From: JAZDMK01 sp043800975
Lineage (GTDB): Bacteria; Bacteroidota; Bacteroidia; Bacteroidales; JAHJDW01
Direction of reading: 5' to 3'
Length of the DNA: 15,673 bases
NCBI GenBank assembly: GCA_043800975.1
Contig: JAZDMK010000086.1
Location: 1 to 15,673 of the forward strand
The number at the start of each line of letters is the position of its first letter. Within the stretch, counting starts at the first letter, position 1. Positions 7,070 to 13,771 of the stretch are shown piece by piece. The notes beneath the pieces were generated by a model. It was not told the DNA's origin. It did no database searches and saw nothing but the letters and a program-made list of their open reading frames with translations. The position numbers and the translations under genes are program-made.

Positions 7070-8326
7070 TTAATTTTTTATAAAGAGTTTCTGTACCTGT
7101 TTCCCACTTGCAAAGATAAGAGACATTGTGTAAGTACCCTTCTGCAGTCTGTCAACTGCAATTGCTGATTTATTTCTGTATGTACCTACTGTTTCTCCAA
7201 GCACATTCACTATAGAAATGCAATCAATTTTTTCTTCCGTTTCAACATTAATTATTTCGTCTGCCGGATTTGGATAAATCTGTATGGTCGGTGAAGAAGC
7301 ATTATCTGAAAGGCCAACCAGGTTTGTATATTTCAAAATGGTTCCATTATTCCCAACAGCAAAACCCAGATCTGTGTTTACAAAACAAACTGAGTGCAGG
7401 TCATTCGTTGTTCCTGAAGATTGTGTAGACCAGGAAGAATTCCCATTGGACGTGTGAAGAATTTTTCCGGAACCGCCAACCATATATCCATTGTCTGCAT
7501 CCACAAAATCAAGTCCATATATGCTGCCGCCAAAACCAGCAACTTGACTTTCATTCCAGCTGCCGCCTGCGTCGATCGTCTTTCGCACATAAACAGGATC
7601 TGAAGAACCGTATGTGGAACGCATAAAATAACCCGTACTTTGATCACCAAAATCAGTGGCAAAGTTCCAGTAGCCACCACTGGAGGGAATCAGTGAAGAC
7701 GTGAAGCTGCTTCCGTCTGTTGAGTTCAGAAAATAACCCCCGAATGTAAAGATGTACATACCAAGAAAACCGACATTCCCATTCAGAAAATAAATGCCCC
7801 CCTCAATCGCATCCATTTCCGGAATGCCTATTTGTGTCCAGGTAGCCCCGCCATCATAAGATTTCGCGATTCTGCTGTTTACCTGTTCAGCGCCACCGCA
7901 AATAAACACGGTATCTTTGTCAAGAACAAAAAGATCGCGCGGAGGTGTGGAAAGGCCCGACATTAAAGTGGTCCAGCTACTGCCACCGTCCAGCGTTTTT
8001 AATACAATTCCAAGACCTGACGGATTAAAACCCGGGTCACTTTCTCCAACCACATAGCCTGTATCAACATTTACAAAATGAATATCCCAGAACCAGTAAC
8101 CGGGAAAGGATGTTGTCAGGCTGGTCCAGCTTGAACCACCATCCGTGGTTTTTAAAATTTCACCTGCATCTCCGCATGCATATCCCACAGTGGCTGTTGG
8201 AAAATGCACCCCTTTCAGATTGGAAGATGACCCGCTGTTCAGCAATGACCAACTTTGCCCGTAGGCTTGCGTGAGACTTAAAAAAAGGAAACTCACCCAT
8301 AATAACTTTTTCATAAATTTTTTCAT
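7070..8326 (-). CDS. Secreted YCF48/BNR-type seven-blade β-propeller with T9SS sorting domain
   Basis: The 418-residue product has a signal peptide ending LTQAYGQ (a second in-frame ATG at 8314 gives a shorter n-region). Seven imperfect repeats of about 45 residues follow, each ending in a K(T/S)xDGGxSWT-like turn. Examples are GEILKTTDGGSSWT, IVLKTLDGGSSWT, RIAKSYDGGATWT and GKILHTSNGNSSWS. Most are preceded by xxDxGYxVG. This is the YCF48/BNR (sialidase-type Asp box) propeller pattern common in Bacteroidota extracellular proteins. The final ~75 residues (IQIYPNPADEIINVE...VQKLFIKN) are a T9SS type A sorting domain, different in sequence from those of its neighbours. It probably binds ligand or matrix. 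No catalytic residues are evident. No clear TAnnTTTG precedes it. The next gene follows after 12 nt. Confidence 0.85.
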   Translation of the reverse strand: MKKFMKKLLWVSFLFLSLTQAYGQSWSLLNSGSSSNLKGVHFPTATVGYACGDAGEILKTTDGGSSWTSLTTSFPGYWFWDIHFVNVDTGYVVGESDPGFNPSGLGIVLKTLDGGSSWTTLMSGLSTPPRDLFVLDKDTVFICGGAEQVNSRIAKSYDGGATWTQIGIPEMDAIEGGIYFLNGNVGFLGMYIFTFGGYFLNSTDGSSFTSSLIPSSGGYWNFATDFGDQSTGYFMRSTYGSSDPVYVRKTIDAGGSWNESQVAGFGGSIYGLDFVDADNGYMVGGSGKILHTSNGNSSWSTQSSGTTNDLHSVCFVNTDLGFAVGNNGTILKYTNLVGLSDNASSPTIQIYPNPADEIINVETEEKIDCISIVNVLGETVGTYRNKSAIAVDRLQKGTYTMSLIFASGKQVQKLFIKN

Positions 8327-8428
8327 AACGAAAGATTTTAATTTAGATACTGTTTGATCATCTAAACACCAAAATCGTTTTAGGGTTGTCTGGTAATTTA
8401 AAAATTTCTGATGTTCTTCTCCAGATTG

Positions 8429-8634
8429 TCATCCTCTGTCAGAACGTTTTTTCTTCAAGCGATGTCTTTACCTTCTTGACACTGTCACTGAAATGCCCAG
8501 CATATCTTCAATTTCTTTCGTATTAATATTCCGTTTATCATTAAAAATATTCTTTCTTCCACACTTGTCACCTCTGAATATGTCACACGCATTCGGTTAT
8601 TAAAACCAGAAGGCTCTTTGCACCGCAAAGAGTT
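8429..8634 (-). pseudogene. Decayed C-terminal helix-turn-helix of a LuxR-like regulator
   Basis: Translation of the minus strand in two frames reconstructs a Bacteroidota LuxR/GerE-type DNA-binding domain. One frame (8592 downward, ATG at 8592) reads YSEVTSVEERIFLMINGIL. The next reads NTKEIEDMLGISVTVSRR, then a stop codon, then RHRLKKK. Joined, this resembles the family pattern LTxxExRIxxLIxLxLxxKEIAxxLxIS...VxxxRyRxrKKL. It needs one 1-nt shift between the first two parts, a few missing residues after GIS, and a stop where Tyr usually stands. No upstream sensor or receiver domain remains. I infer a relic of a regulator gene, perhaps of the neighbouring secreted proteins. It could still be chance, since the stretch is short. 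Confidence 0.5.
8614..8632. repeat. Perfect inverted repeat in the 8327-8688 gap
   Basis: The arms ctctttgc (8614-8621) and gcaaagag (8625-8632) are perfect complements around a 3-nt loop. No U run follows on either strand, so it is a poor terminator; it could be an operator or a fossil repeat. The rest of the 362-nt gap holds the regulator relic (8429-8634), a weak 5-bp hairpin (8661-8680) just past the stop of the 736-residue gene, and no clear promoter for the gene starting at 8326. Confidence 0.45.
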
Positions 8635-8688
8635 CAACTCCTAATTAACTAAAAACTACTTAGCGCTTTTCAATACGCTATTAAAATT

Positions 8689-8895
8689 TTATTTCTGTAT
8701 CACAATTCTGTGAACTACACTCCCCTTGTCATTCGATGCTTTCAGTAGATAAATACTTTCTGCTGCATCAAACGAAACAGTGTGTTTTCCCTTTTCAAAC
8801 GCTTCGCTGAATACCAAACTTCCCTGTGCATTAAAAATTTCAATGCGCGCACTTTCGTTAAATTCAAGGGTGAAAGTGCCGGTGGATGGATTAGG
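8689..8895 (-). repeat. Sorting-domain cassette, copy 2 (pair with 5744-5950)
   Basis: This is the second copy of the 207-bp near-identical stretch described at 5744-5950. At protein level the last 56 residues differ only by Asn/Ser, Ser/Thr type changes near the upstream end. Unlike copy 1, it is not followed by a strong terminator. Confidence 0.9.
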
Positions 8896-10899
8896 ACTTA
8901 TCGACAAGTTATTTGAATAATTCTCTTGTACACCAATAATCGTAACCGGATAGCAGGCCGAAGTGTCCACACAACCGTTGTACGTAACCTCCACGGCATA
9001 CAACCCGCTCATCGTGGGTGTTAAGGATTGTGAAACCGCACCGATATATGCATACGAAGGGCAGAGCATCCACTGATACGTGGCTCCGTTCTGGCTTGAT
9101 GTGAGCGTGCTTCCAACCTGTGTTACTGAAGTATTGACATTTACAATCGTCAGATTAATTGTCAGAACACTGTCGCAGCCGGCTGCATTGGGAATAGTGT
9201 CTTTCACTGTTCCGTTTGTGTAATAAGTTTCATCTCCGCTGGGAACCGTATAACTTCCGCAGGAAGTCTGACTGAAACTACAGGACGTACTGTAAAGAAC
9301 CGTCAGATGAAACGTAATCACACTGTCGCATTGCGCGGCATTGGGAATCGTGTCATTGTAGGTTCCGCTGACTGTCCACACATAGTCGCCGCTTGGTGAA
9401 GTATAGCTGTTGCATACTGTAAACGTTGTGTCCAGATTAGTTTGTTTGCAAGGCATGCATGCAACGAGCTTCACCAGATATGCATTTGTTGTACCGAATG
9501 CCGTCAGTGTTTGAACACCTGTGCCCGGATTGAAATCGCCGGAGCCACTATAACTGCCCGTAAAAAAGGCATAGCCATCCTTGTTCAGTGCTACTGAAAA
9601 TCCATAGTCGGTACTTCCGCTTCCACCCATACTACCCGCACATACAAATGCAGCACCTGTATCCAGCGTGCAGTAAAACACATCATATCCGCTGACCGGA
9701 GTTAAGTTGAATACATCAACGCCTGGGTCAAAATCAGTTGTGCCTGAGTAGTAGCCCGTCAAATGCGTGTTTCCTTCTTTATCCACCCGGATGCAACGAC
9801 CCATCTCATCATTCGTGCTTCCCATATTCACCGCCCAGTCGAGGTTTCCGGAAGTATCCAGTTTTGTCACAAAAATATCACCCGAACCTTTTGACTTCAG
9901 TTTGAATACGCCAACACCCGGATCAAAATCCGCCGAGTCGATAAACATGCCTGTAGTGTATGCACAGCCTTCCGCATCCAGCGCAAGCCCGAAACACCAG
10001 TCGGTCTGCAGGCCGCCCATGTGGGATGCCCACTTAAAATTTCCTGCCGAATCAAGCTTGGTAACAAAAATATCCTCCATTCCGGATGAGGTCATATTAA
10101 AAGTTCCTGCACCGGGATTGAAATCTGATGTACCCGTGAAATAGCCTGCTGTATTGACATTCCCTTTGTAATCCACCGCAACGGAATAAATACGGTCTGT
10201 TCCCGCACTTCCCATTTGCCGCGCCCACACAAAGTTTCCCGCACTATTCAGTTTACAAACAAATGCATTATCTCCTCCCGTCGATGTGAGGTTATACACT
10301 CCAGTACCGGGATTGAAATCGGCCGTTCCGTTGAACCAGCCTCCGGAATATACATTTCCCAAAGTGTCCAGTGCAACGGTATAGCCATAATCATTGTTGG
10401 TTCCACCGATACGATCGGCCCAAACAAATGTTCCTGCCGTACTGAGTTTCAATACAAACACATCCCACGCACCCGCCGACGTCAGCGGATAAGAGCCGGC
10501 GCCCGGATCAAAATCAACTGTATTATAAAAAACACCGGTCACAAAAACATTGCCTGCACTATCGGCTGCTATACCCCAACCGTAATCGGCCGACGTTCCG
10601 CCAAAGCGCACTGCCCAGACTAAGTTTCCCGATGCATCAATTTTCGTTACATACACATCGTCGTTTCCCGCTGATGTCAGTGGATAAGAAGAAGGGCCTG
10701 GATCGAAATCCGCAGTTCCCCAAAAGTAACCTGTGGTGTATACATTCCCTGCGCTGTCGGTTGTCACAGAATTTCCATATACAGTGTTGCTGGTGGAAGT
10801 GCTTGCAAAACCCCTTGCCCACACAAAAGCAGGCTGTGCCTGAATGCCTGTATACAACATGCATGTCATGAATACGATCAATAGTTTGTTTTTCATCAT
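8689..10899 (-). CDS. Secreted seven-blade DF[DN]PG (SBBP-like) propeller with T9SS sorting domain
   Basis: The 736-residue product (second ATG at 10896) has a signal peptide ending MLYTGIQAQ. Residues ~24-480 hold seven propeller blades marked by DFDPG or DFNPG. The motif Asp falls at residues 64, 129, 194, 259, 324, 389 and 455, a period of exactly 65 until the last. Each blade also carries D.aGNvy.tG.f.GtaDF and .dvfvtKld.sGnf.Wa, as in SBBP (β-propeller) repeats. Two tandem modules with C..Y..PSGD..w...GT..DTIPNAA.CDSV (about 495-534 and 546-586) come next, then an Ig-like module (about 590-655, ATYQWMLCPS). The T9SS type A domain (about 665-736) is nearly identical to that of the gene at 5744. 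It is probably a surface-anchored adhesin or binding protein. No enzyme motif is seen. Confidence 0.85.
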   Translation of the reverse strand: MMKNKLLIVFMTCMLYTGIQAQPAFVWARGFASTSTSNTVYGNSVTTDSAGNVYTTGYFWGTADFDPGPSSYPLTSAGNDDVYVTKIDASGNLVWAVRFGGTSADYGWGIAADSAGNVFVTGVFYNTVDFDPGAGSYPLTSAGAWDVFVLKLSTAGTFVWADRIGGTNNDYGYTVALDTLGNVYSGGWFNGTADFNPGTGVYNLTSTGGDNAFVCKLNSAGNFVWARQMGSAGTDRIYSVAVDYKGNVNTAGYFTGTSDFNPGAGTFNMTSSGMEDIFVTKLDSAGNFKWASHMGGLQTDWCFGLALDAEGCAYTTGMFIDSADFDPGVGVFKLKSKGSGDIFVTKLDTSGNLDWAVNMGSTNDEMGRCIRVDKEGNTHLTGYYSGTTDFDPGVDVFNLTPVSGYDVFYCTLDTGAAFVCAGSMGGSGSTDYGFSVALNKDGYAFFTGSYSGSGDFNPGTGVQTLTAFGTTNAYLVKLVACMPCKQTNLDTTFTVCNSYTSPSGDYVWTVSGTYNDTIPNAAQCDSVITFHLTVLYSTSCSFSQTSCGSYTVPSGDETYYTNGTVKDTIPNAAGCDSVLTINLTIVNVNTSVTQVGSTLTSSQNGATYQWMLCPSYAYIGAVSQSLTPTMSGLYAVEVTYNGCVDTSACYPVTIIGVQENYSNNLSISPNPSTGTFTLEFNESARIEIFNAQGSLVFSEAFEKGKHTVSFDAAESIYLLKASNDKGSVVHRIVIQK

Positions 10900-11003
10900 A
10901 GGTCTGTTCCCCTTTATTCTTCTTCAAAGAAAAGAAAAAGATTGTAACGGCGGATAGGGATATTACTTAGAGAATGTTTTCGAAAAAAAAATCTATGAGC
11001 TTT

Positions 11004-11504
11004 TTATTCCCACTTATCCAAAGGCTTTATATTGTAATCATGCAGCTTTCTTTTTTTCAGAATCGCGCTGTCGCTTTTGTCAATTTCCGAAGGACTCACT
11101 TTATAAAAAGTAAAAAGGGAGCTGTCGCCTTTTCGTAAAAAGTTTTTCCCGTCGAAGCTCGCAAGGTATTGCCAGTTGGCAAATGGCGGAAGGTAATACA
11201 AACTGTCGTGTCCCCACTTTGCTTTCAGTTTGTAGTAATCATCCGAAGATTTCCACATCCATGCTTTCGTGGTAAACAGCTTAAGTGTAACGCAGTTCTT
11301 TTCATATAAAAAAACATCGGTTGATGCCATCATTATGTTTCCATGATCCGGATAACTTCTGTTCTTTGGAGGAATCTGCCAGTAGCCTTCGGCAGGCGAT
11401 TCAACTTTGTTTGTTTTTAATGCATTAGCGCTGCCGGTTGTTGCTATATCATTACAGGCGAAAAGAGTAATACATAAGACGAATATGATTTCACAATATT
11501 TCAT
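11004..11504 (-). CDS. Putative lipoprotein of unknown function
   Basis: The 166-residue product has a lipoprotein signal: h-region then LFAC with the lipidated Cys at residue 17, followed by NDIATTGS. The mature part is rich in Trp, Tyr and Lys (GYWQIPPKNRSYPDHGN, KAWMWKSSDDYYKLKAKWG, FANWQYLASFDGKNF) and reads like a single small β-rich domain ending in PLDKWE. I recognise no family. It is the last gene of a possible four-gene run (13385 to 11004) with gaps of 29, 54 and 46 nt and no TAnnTTTG between genes. The 104-nt gap downstream shows only TTTCTTTG near 10926, an imperfect -7 element for the gene starting at 10899. Confidence 0.7.
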   Translation of the reverse strand: MKYCEIIFVLCITLFACNDIATTGSANALKTNKVESPAEGYWQIPPKNRSYPDHGNIMMASTDVFLYEKNCVTLKLFTTKAWMWKSSDDYYKLKAKWGHDSLYYLPPFANWQYLASFDGKNFLRKGDSSLFTFYKVSPSEIDKSDSAILKKRKLHDYNIKPLDKWE

Positions 11505-11550
11505 AGCAGTTTAATTCATTTAGCTTTAATGATGGATAAATAAATAATTG

Positions 11551-12216
11551 TTATTGGACTTTTTTACTTGTATAATTTCTTTGCATATTTTTTTCATTAT
11601 GAAAATACTTAATTCTAAAGGTCACTCCATGTTTAAAAACATTGTCATTCCCGTTAAGATTAAATGAATATGAGTACAGAATATCAAACAAAATGAATGA
11701 AAAGCCGGCTGCAGGTCTGATATAACTATAATAGTTTTTAATATCATAGATATAGTCAACCCTGATACAACCCAGCGTACCTATATAGTTATAACAATAC
11801 TCTACGAAGATTTTAGCTAATTGAGTTGAAGTTCCCTTTTTTGATGTTATTCCAAATCCAGTCCCCCAGGAGCTAATATGAATTCCAGATCCATGCGGCA
11901 TATTGATTGAAACACCATACGATCTTCCGATATTGAAATCAAATTCGTTAGTTTTACAGAGATTATAAGAAGTTGATATATGCCAGAGGTTGCCAATAAA
12001 TTTGCTTCGGGGAATATTCTTGCGAACAAAGTATGACGTATCACTCTTTGGATAAATTAACAAAGTAGAATCTGTTCGTTGAGCTTTCAGATTATTACAA
12101 CAGATTGAAATTCCAAAACAGAAAATCAATATTGCATGACATTTCTTCAAATTGGGAATTGTCACAAAGGGAAAGTTCATTTTTCGAATGATTTTTCTAT
12201 GTAACATTTCTTTCAT
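11551..12216 (-). CDS. Probable small outer-membrane β-barrel protein
   Basis: The longest frame gives 221 residues from the ATG at 12216. An ATG at 12180 (MNFPFVTIPNLKKCHAIL) gives a more normal signal peptide, with h-region AILIFCFGISICC and cleavage after LKAQ; I favour that later start. The mature part has alternating hydrophobic/aromatic strands (GNLWHISTSYNLCKTN, HISSWGTGFGITSK, YIRPAAGFSFILFDILYSYSF, HGVTFRIKYF) with glycine-rich turns. This looks like 8-10 antiparallel strands of a small outer-membrane barrel. No family is recognised. The gene is more AT-rich than the window average and is embedded in the lipoprotein run. Confidence 0.65.
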   Translation of the reverse strand: MKEMLHRKIIRKMNFPFVTIPNLKKCHAILIFCFGISICCNNLKAQRTDSTLLIYPKSDTSYFVRKNIPRSKFIGNLWHISTSYNLCKTNEFDFNIGRSYGVSINMPHGSGIHISSWGTGFGITSKKGTSTQLAKIFVEYCYNYIGTLGCIRVDYIYDIKNYYSYIRPAAGFSFILFDILYSYSFNLNGNDNVFKHGVTFRIKYFHNEKNMQRNYTSKKVQ

Positions 12217-12239
12217 TTCTTATCAATAAAACAGAATCG

Positions 12240-12258
12240 GGCAGTAGAATAAACTGCC
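12240..12258 (-). terminator. Weak hairpin between two cluster genes
   Basis: The arms ggcagt (12240-12245) and actgcc (12253-12258) form a 6-bp stem with a 7-nt loop, 12 nt past the stop of the gene at 12271. No immediate U run follows on the minus strand (cgattctgtttta), so it would at most attenuate readthrough or mark an mRNA end. Confidence 0.3.
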
Positions 12259-12270
12259 TGTAAACATATC

Positions 12271-12705
12271 TTATTTTTTTAAAACAATTTTTTTAATTCT
12301 GTAAAACCTTTCTCCAAAATCAAATTGAATTTCGCCGTCGTATGAGACCTTCATTTTTTTTATTACCCATTTCAACTGATTTGCCATTGCTTTTTCACTG
12401 TCATTTAGTACGATTCGATTATCTCTAAAATCCGAGAACTTATAACATACAGAAATACATCCGCCCCGATTTTTAAATTCGATTACTTTAAAATTATTTG
12501 ATATTGTTTTTAACGTATCATACTCAATTAAATCATTGGCACTAAAATCCTGTCCATTTGTTTTTATGAGGTGATTATGAATTATTGTGGCTAGCACATA
12601 AACATCTTTATTATCCTCCTGAACAGCCCTATTTTTAAAAGTAACTCCACACCCTCCTACTACAACTGTCAAAATGATTAATATTTTAATTTTCAAGGCT
12701 CTCAT
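12271..12705 (-). CDS. Putative lipoprotein of unknown function
   Basis: The 144-residue product begins with MRALKIKILIILTVVVGGC, a lipobox with Cys19. The mature part is short and Lys/Asn-rich, with SANDLIEYDTLKTISNNFKV, a Cys pair in GGCISVCYKF, and a basic C-terminus (RIKKIVLKK). The pattern of short β-strands with YDGEIQFDFGERFYRIKK suggests a compact α/β domain. I do not recognise the family. It lies 29 nt downstream of the gene at 12735 with no separate promoter visible, so it is probably co-transcribed. AT-rich codon use matches the barrel gene that follows it. Confidence 0.7.
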   Translation of the reverse strand: MRALKIKILIILTVVVGGCGVTFKNRAVQEDNKDVYVLATIIHNHLIKTNGQDFSANDLIEYDTLKTISNNFKVIEFKNRGGCISVCYKFSDFRDNRIVLNDSEKAMANQLKWVIKKMKVSYDGEIQFDFGERFYRIKKIVLKK

Positions 12706-12734
12706 TTATGCATGGTGCTATCTTCATACTACTT

Positions 12735-13385
12735 TCATTTCTTCCCAATAAAAACAGAAACTGGTGGCATATTTTTATGCTGTAACGGGTATGGCATCAC
12801 CACTGCACGTTTGCTCTCACCAACCGTATCCATCTGCACCTGTTCGGTTTCCTTTCCATTGGTGCAAAACAATTGTCCGTCCACAGTGATGATAAAAAAT
12901 TCATTGCTGTTTTTCATTTCCACCATCTCCCCACTCCCGTTCCAGTCGCGGTAGTAGATATAGGTTTCCTTCGGCGGGATCATCGATAAAGAATCTTTTT
13001 TATAACGGCGAATCAGCCCTGCCTTATCGAATGTTTTATCAGGAATGATGGTTGTTTCATCAACTGTTTCACGGTAGGGTTTCGTATAAAAGCCCCACTG
13101 GTTGGGGTAGATCACCTTCCAGTAATTCGTGAGATCCACTCCCAGTTTTTTATCGCTTTTATTTTGTATTAAAAATTTCAAAATAAAATTTGGACTGTTC
13201 GGCGAATGATAAATCGCTTTCTCTACATAAACCCTCAGCAATTTCCCTTCATAAACCAGTTGCTTGCCGGTTGTATCCGGAGGCGCATTCTTCTTATCAT
13301 TAATGAAGTGAGTAGCACTACTGCCAAAAGTCAGCATAATTAGCAAAAGCTCAACTACGAGAAATGTTTTGAGGGAAGAGTTCAT
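12735..13385 (-). CDS. Exported protein of unknown function, first gene of the left cluster
   Basis: The 216-residue product has an N-terminal hydrophobic segment (TFLVVELLLIMLTFGSSATH), either a signal peptide or a membrane anchor. The mature domain is β-rich: GKQLVYEGKLLRVYVEKAIY, FILKFLIQNKSDKKLGVDLT, NYWKVIYPNQWGFYTKPYRE, and a C-terminal part with VDGQLFCTNGKE and PVSVFIGKK. The FxLKFxIxNKSDKxxGVDL segment resembles the Ig-like fold used in DUF4352-type exported domains, but this is weak. A -7 element ends only 4 nt before the ATG, so the transcript may be leaderless. It heads the possible 13385-11004 operon. Confidence 0.7.
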   Translation of the reverse strand: MNSSLKTFLVVELLLIMLTFGSSATHFINDKKNAPPDTTGKQLVYEGKLLRVYVEKAIYHSPNSPNFILKFLIQNKSDKKLGVDLTNYWKVIYPNQWGFYTKPYRETVDETTIIPDKTFDKAGLIRRYKKDSLSMIPPKETYIYYRDWNGSGEMVEMKNSNEFFIITVDGQLFCTNGKETEQVQMDTVGESKRAVVMPYPLQHKNMPPVSVFIGKK

Positions 13386-13389
13386 ATAT

Positions 13390-13397
13390 CAAAGATA
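13390..13397 (-). promoter_or_regulatory. -7 promoter element (TATCTTTG) overlapping the start of the 12735 gene
   Basis: TATCTTTG on the minus strand is an exact TAnnTTTG match ending at 13390, only 4 nt before the ATG at 13385. If used, transcription would begin at or next to the start codon. No -33 TTG is apparent upstream, where low-complexity sequence begins. Confidence 0.5.
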
Positions 13398-13406
13398 ATA
13401 AAAAAG

Positions 13407-13435
13407 GTCAGAAGACCGAAGTCGGAAGTCCGAAA
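13407..13435. repeat. Short low-complexity repeat (gaagtc/gaccga variants)
   Basis: Degenerate 6-7-nt units (gaagacc, gaagtcg, gaagtcc) are repeated within about 29 nt next to the 12735 promoter. Slippage-prone repeats of this kind are common in Bacteroidota spacers. It is the first of three repeat types in the 386-nt gap 13386-13771, which I regard as non-coding. Confidence 0.45.
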
Positions 13436-13536
13436 TGGAAAGCCCGCCCACATTTCTTCCCCTTCTGATGTCCGCTACATTTGGGTAAGAAGCCAGAAAT
13501 AAACATTTATCGTAAATATTAACAAGCAATAAGATC

Positions 13537-13617
13537 AGTCCCTTTAGGGACGAACTATTGGTAACAACGAAAAGAAAAACATAAAAAAGTGCCTTTAGGT
13601 ACGACCTATTCGTTGCA
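13537..13617. repeat. Two REP-like palindromic units, 51 bp apart
   Basis: Unit 1 begins at 13537 and unit 2 at 13588. Their first 23 nt match at 20 positions (agtccctttagggacgaact versus agtgcctttaggtacgacct). Each has a small hairpin: gtccct-tt-agggac in unit 1, and the same stem with one G-U pair in unit 2. A free reading frame runs through the region, but its hydrophobic low-complexity translation is best explained as repeat DNA. This looks like a dispersed REP-type element. Confidence 0.6.
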
Positions 13618-13677
13618 GGATGACTGATGCCTGATAATAAAAGTGGAACTTTGAATCGTGCAATAAATTCAATCGAC

Positions 13678-13764
13678 AATTGTCAACCGAGGCGTAGCCG
13701 AGCTCACGAGCAGGCTAGTGTTGCGGCTCCGCCGCGGCGGAGGGAGCGAGTAATTGTCAATCGA
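13678..13764. repeat. GC-rich palindromic element bounded by 13-bp direct repeats
   Basis: AATTGTCAACCGA (13678-13690) and AATTGTCAATCGA (13752-13764) are direct repeats with one mismatch, 74 bp apart. Between them lie 61 bp that are far more GC-rich than the surroundings and include a perfect 16-bp palindrome, ctccgccgcggcggag (13727-13742). The first repeat is also part of the palindrome gacaattgtc. The element ends 8 nt before the stop codon of the gene at 13772, so it may act as its mRNA 3' structure. A small mobile or REP-type insertion with target duplication is possible. Confidence 0.6.
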
Positions 13765-13771
13765 AAATCTC

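Noticed and set aside
8661..8680. Hairpin tagcg/cgcta after the 736-residue gene as a terminator
   Set aside because: It has a 5-bp stem, a 10-nt loop and only a short, delayed U stretch.
10637..10927. 96-residue minus-strand frame overlapping the start of the 736-residue gene
   Set aside because: It is a shifted frame over the signal peptide and first blade. The Cys/His-rich translation is an artefact.
13537..13617. Possible CRISPR array
   Set aside because: There are only two imperfect units with a palindrome and an AT-rich spacer, and no cas gene. It fits REP repeats, not CRISPR.
13389..13679. 96-residue open frame on the minus strand in the repeat-rich spacer
   Set aside because: It translates REP-like and low-complexity repeats, has no signal or domain, and overlaps the -7 element of the next gene. 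Repeat DNA explains it better.
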